A stretch of 64,000 nucleotides of DNA from SHVO01 sp041905795 (lineage in GTDB: Bacteria; Pseudomonadota; Alphaproteobacteria; Rhodospirillales; Rhodospirillaceae), in NCBI GenBank assembly GCA_041905795.1, contig JAYRKL010000004.1:62001-126000 (forward strand), read 5' to 3'. The first letter of the stretch is position 1, and each line of letters opens with the position of its first letter. This document shows, one piece after another, positions 27,984 through 34,694 of this stretch. The translations under genes and the position numbers were made by a program. Below the pieces are notes generated by a model that did no database searches, was not told the DNA's origin, and saw only the letters and a program-made list of their open reading frames with translations.

Positions 27984-28340
27984 TTATTGGCCGTCCGGTT
28001 GGATGGGCTTCTTATAGGTGGGATCGGGGACGATCAGGTCGTCCCCGCGGACGGCGCCGAGCATCAGCTGGGCGCGTTCGGCCAGCATGTCGCTGTCCAG
28101 GCTCTGGGGGCGCAGCAGCGCCACGCGCCGCTCGAGCGCCTGTTTTTCGGCGGTGACAAGGCTGAGCTGGGCATCGGCCTTGTCGATCTCGTAGCGCAGG
28201 TTCCACCAGGCGATCAGTCCGCGGTCGCCCTGCACGGCGTGATAGCCGAAGTAGGTCATCATCGCCGCGCCCATGAGGGGCACCACGATCTGGCGGGCTT
28301 TGCGGGCGAAATCCTGGGCAAGGTCCTGTGCGGCGCTCAA
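27984..28340 (-). CDS. ftsB: Septum formation initiator FtsB/DivIC family
   Basis: A small bitopic cell-division protein, part of the FtsQLB complex. About 118 residues: a short basic N-terminus, one transmembrane segment (IVVPLMGAAMMTYFGYHAV), then GDRGLIAWWNLRYEI and a heptad-rich coiled coil (KADAQLSLVTAEKQALERRV), ending with a Pro-rich tail. The TTG at 28,340 has GGGAG 8 bases upstream; a longer reading to 28,400 adds non-conserved residues. In most alphaproteobacteria ftsB sits between eno and pdhA. Here pdhA is in place but eno lies 10 kb away. Confidence 0.87.
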   Translation of the reverse strand: MSAAQDLAQDFARKARQIVVPLMGAAMMTYFGYHAVQGDRGLIAWWNLRYEIDKADAQLSLVTAEKQALERRVALLRPQSLDSDMLAERAQLMLGAVRGDDLIVPDPTYKKPIQPDGQ

Positions 28341-28697
28341 CGTGACAACTCCCGGCTCACTGCTGAGAGCAAGAGAATCACGGCCGAGTCGCGCGGTCAA
28401 CGCAGGCAGAGTCGCACCGATTCATTTTTTCGCGCGGGAGTCAAAATCTGTGGCGGAAATGACTCACTTTATGACTCAGAGTGCGCCTCCGGCATGATTT
28501 AGGGCGCGCCTCCGGCACGACTTGATTCGGCGCGCAACCAAGCCTGGGCTCTTTCGAGAATGTGGTCACACGCCAGGCGGATGCCGTCGGTTTCGACTAT
28601 CTCATTGCCGAGATATTGCTCCACAAGCGAGGCTAGTCTTGTGCCAGTTGCTATGATGCTTGGACAAGTCGTCAAAACGCCATGTGAGTGACGAGCT
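28341..28697. other. Intergenic segment at the island edge
   Basis: About 357 bases between ftsB (-) and the MltR-like gene (+). It includes the ftsB promoter region and two repeat units at 28,483-28,522. A - strand open frame runs from 28,807 to 28,499, but it overlaps the MltR-like gene antisense, has no ribosome site and no recognisable product. The segment marks the change from housekeeping to accessory DNA. Confidence 0.5.
28483..28522. repeat. Two 22-bp tandem units related to the 8.6-kb array
   Basis: Two units (GCGCCTCCGGCATGATT at 28,483 and GCGCCTCCGGCACGACTT at 28,505), 22 bases apart. The second shares the 16-base core GCCTCCGGCACGACTT with the array at 8,574-8,652, which is otherwise unrelated DNA 20 kb away. 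Confidence 0.7.
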
Positions 28698-29408
28698 ATG
28701 ACAAAACCGACCCGCAGAAAACCGAAACTGAAGGATATAACGCGCCTGAATCCGTCTATGGCGCACTGGAGAGAAATTGTTGAGCGCGCGGCCACTCTGT
28801 CAGACACGGAGACCGCGACATTCTCAGCGTCACTTGTAGAAATGGCGCTTGAGCAATTGCTTGCGCTTAAGTTTCCGAATGCAAGTGAGAAGTCATGGGC
28901 CTGCCTAGTTGAGGCTGATGGCCCTCTCGCCAGTTTCTCCAGGAAGATTTCTGCTGGACGCGCCTTTGGCTTCTATGATGACGCATTTCAGCAGAATTTG
29001 ATTGTAGCAAAGGGTATTCGCAATGCTTTTGCACACGCACGCAGAATGATTTCATTCGAAGACGATCTAGTTCACACCGAATTGTTACGAATTAAAGTGC
29101 CGATAGGATGCAAAGGAAAACCTCTTGAGGCCTTCGGTGAAATTCTTGCTCCTGGCGTTCCTAGGAAGGAATCCTATGTCCGACTTTGCTGCATCATGGC
29201 TGCAGAACTAAGTGACACGTCAATTATGCATATGAAGCTTTGGGAGACTCTGTTCGCGCGAATGAAAATGGTAATTGAGGGACGCAAATCTGTCTCGGAG
29301 CGAGACTGGTTACGCAAATTCGACAAAATGTTGCTGAGATTGCCCGGGAGTCCCTATGGAGATTTTAGTCTTCATATCTCTGAAGAATCTGGAATCTCAC
29401 TCGGCTAG
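28698..29408 (+). CDS. MltR-like protein with R-x4-H motif
   Basis: A 236-residue cytoplasmic protein. Residues about 40-125 resemble the MltR (mannitol operon repressor) family: FSASLVEMALEQLLALKF, DGPLASFSRKISAGRAFGF and GIRNAFAHARRMISFEDD. The RNAFAH hexamer fits the R-x4-6-H signature of HEPN RNases, whose fold MltR is thought to share, so an RNase or toxin-like role is possible but untested. No mannitol genes are nearby, so a mannitol repressor role is unlikely. GC content is visibly lower than in the flanking operons, which suggests acquisition. The start has only a weak ribosome site. Confidence 0.7.
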   Translation: MTKPTRRKPKLKDITRLNPSMAHWREIVERAATLSDTETATFSASLVEMALEQLLALKFPNASEKSWACLVEADGPLASFSRKISAGRAFGFYDDAFQQNLIVAKGIRNAFAHARRMISFEDDLVHTELLRIKVPIGCKGKPLEAFGEILAPGVPRKESYVRLCCIMAAELSDTSIMHMKLWETLFARMKMVIEGRKSVSERDWLRKFDKMLLRLPGSPYGDFSLHISEESGISLG

Positions 29409-29469
29409 AGCCTTCTAGCCGTCCAGGTTCATATCTCACCGTTTCTGCACGCGAACCGGAAGACTATGA

Positions 29470-29928
29470 CTAAGCGGCTGATCTACTCCAGCCATTGTCA
29501 AAGCTCAGAGTGATGCGCTCGCTATGAACTTTCTCGTCCTCGGCTCGAAGCACGTCCATCACGTCCTTCATGACGCTCGTAACGTCCTGATGACCTGCAT
29601 AGATCAGCCGGATCGCAGTATCGTTGACGTCCCGTATAGGTTCATGGGGCTGGCTCTCCCATCGCGCTATCGTGCTGCGATCCACGCCCATGATCTTTGC
29701 TAAGGATGTTTGGGATAACTCCAACACCGACCGCAAGAAACGCACTTCTTGGCCACAAATCGGTCGCTGGCTGGTCACAACATGCTTCGCCAGCATTTTG
29801 TTCAGACCGTCCACATCCGCAATAGCATAGCCGGGTTCACCATCGGGGCCCTCCATGCGCGTAACCCCGCCCGTCAGATAGACGTAATCAAGGCCGCTGT
29901 CTTTGTAGTGATATGCTTCGCCCGCCAT
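29470..29928 (-). CDS. Xre-type antitoxin with MqsA-like HTH
   Basis: A 152-residue DNA-binding protein. The C-terminal part has a helix-turn-helix (QEVRFLRSVLELSQTSLAKI followed by MGVDRSTIARWE), and the N-terminal 50 residues (YVYLTGGVTRMEGPDGEPGYAI) resemble the start of MqsA/HigA-like antitoxins found with DUF4258 toxins. It should neutralise the toxin encoded one base upstream and repress the pair. The start codon follows the toxin stop with one base between. The toxin-first order is that of hicAB and mqsRA-type systems. Confidence 0.75.
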   Translation of the reverse strand: MAGEAYHYKDSGLDYVYLTGGVTRMEGPDGEPGYAIADVDGLNKMLAKHVVTSQRPICGQEVRFLRSVLELSQTSLAKIMGVDRSTIARWESQPHEPIRDVNDTAIRLIYAGHQDVTSVMKDVMDVLRAEDEKVHSERITLSFDNGWSRSAA

Positions 29929-29929
29929 A

Positions 29930-30406
29930 TTAATCCATCCACATCACGGTCTTCACGAAGAGCGCATCGTCTCTCAGGATGATTGTCACGACCCCCGCCG
30001 AACGGCTGCGGTTTAAATGGCGCGTCATCGTCACTTTCCATTCCCCTCTTTCGGTGCGCTGCGGATTACCCTCGATGTGTCCTTTCCGTAGAACGGTCAG
30101 TGCGTCGGCGCGCGTGATACTGCGCTCGTCGATCCGGTCCCATGAGTGATCGCCAAAGAACACCTTGCCGGAATCCTCTGCCCGCTCCCGAACGATCCGT
30201 TCGGCATCTGCGGCACCAAGATTTTCCCAGTTGATGGGCCGCTTGAGCGGCGTCGGCTGATCAACCATGGGCACCCATTTCCCACGACCCAATGTCTCAC
30301 CATAAGACATTTTGGAGTATTTCGCAAGAGATTCCGTCAGGATTCTCAATCCCTTAATCGATTCCCCTGCTAGGCGCCGGCGTGTCCGGACATCGACTTT
30401 CCCCAT
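29930..30406 (-). CDS. Probable DUF4258/MqsR-like toxin
   Basis: About 158 residues; the C-terminal 80 show the DUF4258-type pattern: HSWDRIDERSITRADALTVL, KGHIEGNPQRTERGEWKVTM and a final VVTIILRDDALFVKTVMWMD strand. Such proteins are small RNase-like toxins paired with Xre antitoxins, which matches the next gene. The N-terminal 70 residues are basic and not recognised. The ATG at 30,406 has only a weak AAAAGA site, and an ATG at 30,310 is an alternative. An upstream in-frame extension to 30,877 lies antisense to the BlaI-type gene and is rejected. Function is inferred, not shown. Confidence 0.65.
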   Translation of the reverse strand: MGKVDVRTRRRLAGESIKGLRILTESLAKYSKMSYGETLGRGKWVPMVDQPTPLKRPINWENLGAADAERIVRERAEDSGKVFFGDHSWDRIDERSITRADALTVLRKGHIEGNPQRTERGEWKVTMTRHLNRSRSAGVVTIILRDDALFVKTVMWMD

Positions 30407-30449
30407 TCTTTTGCGACGCGGCCCGCACCCTCGCCTGGCCCGCGGCGGA

Positions 30450-30478
30450 TTGACTACGAAAACTATCGTTGATTTTAC
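30450..30478 (+). promoter_or_regulatory. Promoter of the BlaI-type operon
   Basis: TTGACT at 30,450-30,455, a 17-base spacer and TTTTAC at 30,473-30,478, a plausible sigma-70 pair with a good -35 and a weak -10. Operator 1 lies within the spacer, and operator 2 overlaps the -10 and start region. Confidence 0.55.
30454..30471. promoter_or_regulatory. BlaI-type operator 1
   Basis: CTACGAAAACTATCGTTG, an imperfect palindrome (5 of 6 arm positions paired, 6-base centre) located between the -35 and -10 elements. Its TACGA half-site matches that of operator 2. Confidence 0.6.
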
Positions 30479-30491
30479 GAATGGGTTCGTA
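30476..30491. promoter_or_regulatory. BlaI-type operator 2
   Basis: TACGAATGGGTTCGTA, a perfect 6+6 palindrome with a 4-base centre, 15 bases upstream of the repressor start codon. Together with operator 1 it gives two tandem sites, the layout usual for BlaI/MecI autoregulation. Confidence 0.65.
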
Positions 30492-30505
30492 GTACACCCT
30501 GGGGC

Positions 30506-30895
30506 ATGAAAACAGAATCGCCCCCCAAACCCACCCCCACCGAGTTGTCCATCCTGGGAATTCTCTGGGAGCGCGGCCCTTCGACGGTGCGTGAAGTCCA
30601 CGACATCCTGAGCAAGACCAAGCCGATTGGTTACACCGGCGTGCTCAAGTTCCTGCAGATCATGACCGCCAAGGGCTCCGTGCGCCGCAACAGCGATCAG
30701 CGCGCCCATGTCTACGAAGCCTTCCAGCAGGAAGATAAGACCAAACGGCAATTGGTCGGCGACCTGATGCAGCGCGCCTTCGCCGGGTCGGCCAGCGAAC
30801 TGGTGATGCACGCGCTGGCCGGCAAGCGCACCTCGCAGGAAGAGATCGACGAGATCCGCCGCATCCTCGACGCCCATGAAAGGAAGAGCAAATGA
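30506..30895 (+). CDS. BlaI/MecI/CopY-family repressor
   Basis: A winged-helix repressor of 129 residues. PTPTELSILGILWERGPSTV is the typical first helix and wing approach, IGYTGVLKFLQIMTAKGSV the recognition helix, and RRNSDQRAHVYEAFQQEDKT the wing; the C-terminal half (about 75-125) is the dimerisation and cleavage region. In this family the partner membrane peptidase triggers cleavage of the repressor. It overlaps the M56 peptidase gene by ATGA, and has two tandem operators over its own promoter, so it is probably autoregulated and controls the downstream genes. Confidence 0.93.
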   Translation: MKTESPPKPTPTELSILGILWERGPSTVREVHDILSKTKPIGYTGVLKFLQIMTAKGSVRRNSDQRAHVYEAFQQEDKTKRQLVGDLMQRAFAGSASELVMHALAGKRTSQEEIDEIRRILDAHERKSK

Positions 30896-33087
30896 TGCCC
30901 TCCCTGGACTTCACCGCCGGCTGGCTGTCTCCGGACATGATCCAGGCCCTGGGCTGGACCTTGATCCACTTCCTCTGGCAGGGCCTGGCGCTGGCGCTGC
31001 TGTTCCAGGCGGCGGTGCCGTTCTGCCGCACGGCCAACGCCCGCTATAACCTGGCCTTCGCCACCCTCGCCGCCATGGCCGCCGCGCCGGTCGCGACCTT
31101 CTTCAGCCTCGGCGCCGTCGCCATCGACCCGGTGCAGATCAGCGCCGACATCGCCGACGACGTTATCGACGCGGTCGGAGTCGGCGATGCCGCCGGCACC
31201 TCGCCCTGGCTGCACTGGCTGGTGGTGGCCTGGTTCGCGGGCGTCGCCGCGCTGTCCTTGCGCGTCGCCGGCGGCTGGTACCTCGCCCAGTCCTTGCGCC
31301 GCCGCGCGGTGACGCCGCTGCCGCCGCGGCTCAGGGCGCGCTTCGAGACCTTGCGCGTCCAGCTCGGCATCTCGCGGCCGGTGCAGTTCCTGCAATCGGC
31401 CCTGGTGGCCGCGCCCGCCGTGGTCGGCTGGCTGCGGCCGGTCGTGCTGATCCCCGCCTCCGCGGTGATAGGGCTGACACCCGCGCAGCTCGAAGCCGTC
31501 ATCGTCCACGAACTCGCCCATATCCGCCGCTTCGACGCCCTCGCCAACCTGCTGCAGATGGCCGTCGAAACCGCGCTGTTCTATCACCCGGCGGTGTGGT
31601 GGATCAGCCGGCGCATCCGGGTCGAGCGCGAGCATTGCTGCGACGACGTGGCCGTCACCACCAGCGGCGACGCCCTGGGATATGCGAAAGCACTTGCGAG
31701 CCTCGAGGAGTGGCGCGGACTCCCGGCCCTGCTCCCCGCGGCCGCCATGGCCGCCAGCGGCGGCGTGCTCAAGCATCGCATCTCGCGCCTGCTGGGCCTC
31801 AATATCCGCGGCGGCAACGTCTCGGTCATGGGCGTCGCCGGCGTCGGGATCATCTGCCTGGTCGGCTGCGTGATTGCGCAAGGCGCCGACGCGGACGCCA
31901 ACGCCGCCACCACGCGTCCTTTTCCTGGGGCTTTCCCGGGAGCCTTCCCCGGCCTCGCCGCGATCGCGGCGGCGGACGCGCCCGCGGTGCCGCCCTCGCC
32001 GGCGGCGCCCGCTGCGGCGGCAACCCCGGCCGCGATCCCGCAGCCCGCGCTGCTGGTCCCCCCAGCTGCGCCAGTGGCCCCGGCCGCGCCGATGCCGCCG
32101 GCGTTCGACAATGACGATCTCGCGGAAAGACTGCGCGACATGCAGCGCGATCTGGCGCGCGAGACCGCCGAGAGCGCGAGTGACGTCGCCCGTGAAATCG
32201 CCGAGGAAGCCCGTGAACAGGCGCGCGAAGCCCGCAATCGTATCCGCGACCGGGAAGAACACGACCGCATGGAGCGCGACCGCGGGCGCGCCTCCACGCC
32301 GCCGCGGCCCGAAGACGCCGCCTATGTGACCGCGCTCCAGGCCGCGGGCCTCAAGGACCTGGACGCCGATGACGTCCTCGCCCTGAAGAACCAGGGTGTG
32401 ACCGCCGACTATGCGCGCGACCTCAACGCCAACGGTATCGCCCCGCGGGTCCGCACCCTCATCGCCTTCAAGGCTCAAGGGATCGACAGCGCCTATGTCA
32501 AGGAAATCCGCGCGGCGGGCCTGGAGCCCAGCGCCAACCAGATCCTCGCCTTCAAGGCCCAGGGCATCGACACCGCGTTCATCAAGGACCTGCGCGCGTC
32601 GGGGCTCGATCTCAGCGGGAACCAGATCATCGCCTTCAAAAATCAAGGCATCAAGCCGGCCTTCGTCCGCGACATCCATGCGGTGTGGCCGGACGCCGGC
32701 CCGAACCAGATCATCGCGCTCAGCGTCCAGGGCGTGACGCCCGACTACGTCAAGGGCGTGCGGGCCCATTGGCCCGAGATCTCGGTCAATGACATGGTCG
32801 CCATGAAGACCTTGGGCCTGTCGGCGAGCGACGCCGCCGAATACCGCAAGTCCGGCGCGCCGGACCTCTCGGTCAGGCAACTGTTCTCCTACAAGACCAC
32901 GGGTGTGACGCCGGAGTTCGTGAAGGCCCTCCAGGCGGCGGGGATCAAGGACCTCAGCGCCCGCGACTATACCGCCGCGAAAGTGCGCGGCATCACGCCG
33001 GAATTCCTCGACGCGGTGAAGAAGCATGGCTTCACCAATCTCACCCTGCGCCAGCTCATCGCGCTGAAGGACGCGGATGTGCTGTAG
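30892..33087 (+). CDS. M56 (BlaR1/MecR1-like) sensor peptidase with nine C-terminal repeats
   Basis: A membrane zinc peptidase of 731 residues, partner of the BlaI-type repressor. Three transmembrane segments lie in residues 15-125. The zinc motif HELAH is at 206-210, with the second M56 motif EREHCCDDVAV after it, and a further transmembrane helix at about 310-330. Outside follow a Pro/Ala-rich tether (343-403), a charged coiled coil (405-465) and nine repeats of 28-29 residues (about 475-731) of the form AYVKEIRAAGL...QILAFKAQGI. There is no penicillin-binding domain as in BlaR1, so the repeats are the likely sensing part. The signal is unknown. Confidence 0.9.
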   Translation: MMPSLDFTAGWLSPDMIQALGWTLIHFLWQGLALALLFQAAVPFCRTANARYNLAFATLAAMAAAPVATFFSLGAVAIDPVQISADIADDVIDAVGVGDAAGTSPWLHWLVVAWFAGVAALSLRVAGGWYLAQSLRRRAVTPLPPRLRARFETLRVQLGISRPVQFLQSALVAAPAVVGWLRPVVLIPASAVIGLTPAQLEAVIVHELAHIRRFDALANLLQMAVETALFYHPAVWWISRRIRVEREHCCDDVAVTTSGDALGYAKALASLEEWRGLPALLPAAAMAASGGVLKHRISRLLGLNIRGGNVSVMGVAGVGIICLVGCVIAQGADADANAATTRPFPGAFPGAFPGLAAIAAADAPAVPPSPAAPAAAATPAAIPQPALLVPPAAPVAPAAPMPPAFDNDDLAERLRDMQRDLARETAESASDVAREIAEEAREQAREARNRIRDREEHDRMERDRGRASTPPRPEDAAYVTALQAAGLKDLDADDVLALKNQGVTADYARDLNANGIAPRVRTLIAFKAQGIDSAYVKEIRAAGLEPSANQILAFKAQGIDTAFIKDLRASGLDLSGNQIIAFKNQGIKPAFVRDIHAVWPDAGPNQIIALSVQGVTPDYVKGVRAHWPEISVNDMVAMKTLGLSASDAAEYRKSGAPDLSVRQLFSYKTTGVTPEFVKALQAAGIKDLSARDYTAAKVRGITPEFLDAVKKHGFTNLTLRQLIALKDADVL

Positions 33088-33288
33088 CGGCACTTTCACC
33101 TAACACTCGGCGCCTAACACTCGGCGCCTAACGCCCGGCTCCAGAACAGGAATTTTTCATGGCCCCTCGCATGCCAAAAGGCGGAGCTTTGTCCGGACTT
33201 TGCGCCGCGCGATGGCGATTTTCGCCGACGACACCGCACCTCGCGCCTCCCGAATCCGTCCCCCTTTAGATTCAAAAGGATCACGCTC
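33088..33288. other. Intergenic segment with a 14-bp tandem repeat
   Basis: Three tandem units of CCTAACACTCGGCG (33,099, 33,113 and a diverged copy at 33,127) follow the M56 gene stop. The rest of the 200 bases shows no gene. A promoter for the next genes could lie here, but none was clear. Confidence 0.5.
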
Positions 33289-34059
33289 ATGCCCCACGCG
33301 TCTCTCCGCACAGGACTGCTGGCCGTATCCCTGCTGCTCGGCGCCGCCCAAGCCCGCGCCGTCGATCTGCTCAACGGCCAGTGGACCTTGAACCCGGCCA
33401 GCGCCTCGGGTGAAGTCAGTTTGATGCTGGTGCGCGCGGGCCGGTCCGGCAACAGCTTCACGCATGGCTCCACCTGGAGCGCCGCCGACCTCAAGGGCCT
33501 CGACCTCGCCACACCCGGCCGCCACGACGTGCGGTTCACCGTCGCCCGCGACGCCGGCACCTTGGACGCCGAAGGCTTTGTCAGCGGCGCCGAAGGCGCC
33601 GGCCTTTTCAAGTTCACGCCCAACCCGAAATACGCCGCCGGCATGGCCGCCCTGGGCTTCGCCGGGGTCGAGGAGGACAAGCAGCTGGGCATGGCGCTGT
33701 CCGATGTCAGCCTGGCCTTCGCGCAGGAAATGCAGGGCCTGAAGATCGACGGCATGGACCTGCGCATGCTGCGCACTTTCCGGGTCCACAAAATCGACAC
33801 CGCCTTCGTCAAGGCGATCCGCGCCGAAAGCCTGGCCTCCATCACCGCCCGGGAACTGGTGGCCTTCCGCATCCACGATGTCACACCCGGTTTTGTCAAA
33901 GCCGTGCGGGCGCAGGGTTTCACGCCGACCGGGAAACAACTGGTGGCGCTCAAGGTCCATGACGTCACCCCGGAGTACATCGCCGGCCTCAAGAAGCGCG
34001 GCATGGAGAGGCTGACCCTGGACAAGGTCATCAGCCTCAAGATCCACGGCATCGGCTGA
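33289..34059 (+). CDS. Exported protein sharing the M56 repeat
   Basis: A 256-residue protein with a signal peptide (MPHASLRTGLLAVSLLLGAAQARA). Residues about 25-140 form a beta-rich domain of unknown type (LLNGQWTLNPASASGEVSLM, HDVRFTVARDAGTLDAEGF). Residues about 143-256 carry three to four copies of the same 28-residue repeat as the M56 sensor (TAFVKAIRAESL...ELVAFRIHDVT, PGFVKAVRAQGF...QLVALKVHDVT). A shared repeat in a sensor and its neighbour suggests direct contact or competition for one ligand. No known function. Confidence 0.8.
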   Translation: MPHASLRTGLLAVSLLLGAAQARAVDLLNGQWTLNPASASGEVSLMLVRAGRSGNSFTHGSTWSAADLKGLDLATPGRHDVRFTVARDAGTLDAEGFVSGAEGAGLFKFTPNPKYAAGMAALGFAGVEEDKQLGMALSDVSLAFAQEMQGLKIDGMDLRMLRTFRVHKIDTAFVKAIRAESLASITARELVAFRIHDVTPGFVKAVRAQGFTPTGKQLVALKVHDVTPEYIAGLKKRGMERLTLDKVISLKIHGIG

Positions 34060-34066
34060 GGTCCCC

Positions 34067-34630
34067 GTGCGCATCTCCGATATCTCGCTGCTCGGATGGA
34101 GTCACACGCTGGCCTGCGTCGCGGCGTTGGTCCTGGGCGCGATGGCGCTCATCCTGCGCAAGGGGTCCCGTCCTCACCGCGGCGCCGGCTATGGCTATGT
34201 GGTGTCGATGATCCTCGCCAACGCCACCGCCCTCGGCCTTTATGCGCCGGTCTTCGGCATGCCGACGTTCAACCGGTTTCACTGGATGGCCATCGCCGCC
34301 ATTGTGCTGGTGATCGCCGGCGCGGCGGCGGCCCGCCGCCGGCATCAAGCGGCCGCGGCTTACGCCCACCCGCTGCTGATGCTGGCAAGCTATGAGCTGC
34401 TCGTGGCTGCGCTCATCAATGAAGCTTTCCTGCGGGTCGGCGTGCTGCGCGACTGGGCCATGACCGGCGCGCCTGCATGGGCCCGGGTGGCGGTGCAGAC
34501 CCCGCGCGTGCGCGAGGTCCACACCGCGGTCTTGGCGATCTTCATCCTGCTGGCGCTGTGGGCTGTGTTCCAGGTGTTCCGCCGGCGCAGACGGAGGCCG
34601 GACGCGGCCCCTATCACCCAAGCTTCATGA
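34067..34630 (+). CDS. DUF2306-like integral membrane protein
   Basis: A 187-residue inner-membrane protein with four to five predicted helices. It begins LLGWSHTLACVAALVLGAMA, followed by the segment RKGSRPHRGAGYGYVVSMIL that resembles the DUF2306 family, with later helices at WMAIAAIVLVIAGAAA, ALINEAFL and TAVLAIFILLALWAVF and a very basic C-terminal tail. The function is unknown; such proteins have conserved His residues in membrane helices. The GTG at 34,067 lies 7 bases after the repeat-protein stop, so it is co-transcribed with it. Confidence 0.65.
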   Translation: MRISDISLLGWSHTLACVAALVLGAMALILRKGSRPHRGAGYGYVVSMILANATALGLYAPVFGMPTFNRFHWMAIAAIVLVIAGAAAARRRHQAAAAYAHPLLMLASYELLVAALINEAFLRVGVLRDWAMTGAPAWARVAVQTPRVREVHTAVLAIFILLALWAVFQVFRRRRRRPDAAPITQAS

Positions 34631-34694
34631 CAGCTTTGTTGGAATTCATTCACGGCCGTCTTTCATAGACTGATCAACGGGAGAGATACGTTCG

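Noticed and set aside
28499..28807. 102-codon - strand frame beside the MltR-like gene
   Set aside because: It overlaps the MltR-like gene start antisense, lacks a ribosome site and runs into a repeat at its 3' end. A short remnant cannot be excluded, but it is not supported as a gene.
30407..30877. In-frame N-terminal extension of the toxin gene
   Set aside because: It lies antisense to the BlaI-type repressor and its operators and has no family-like sequence; a start at 30,406 is more reasonable.
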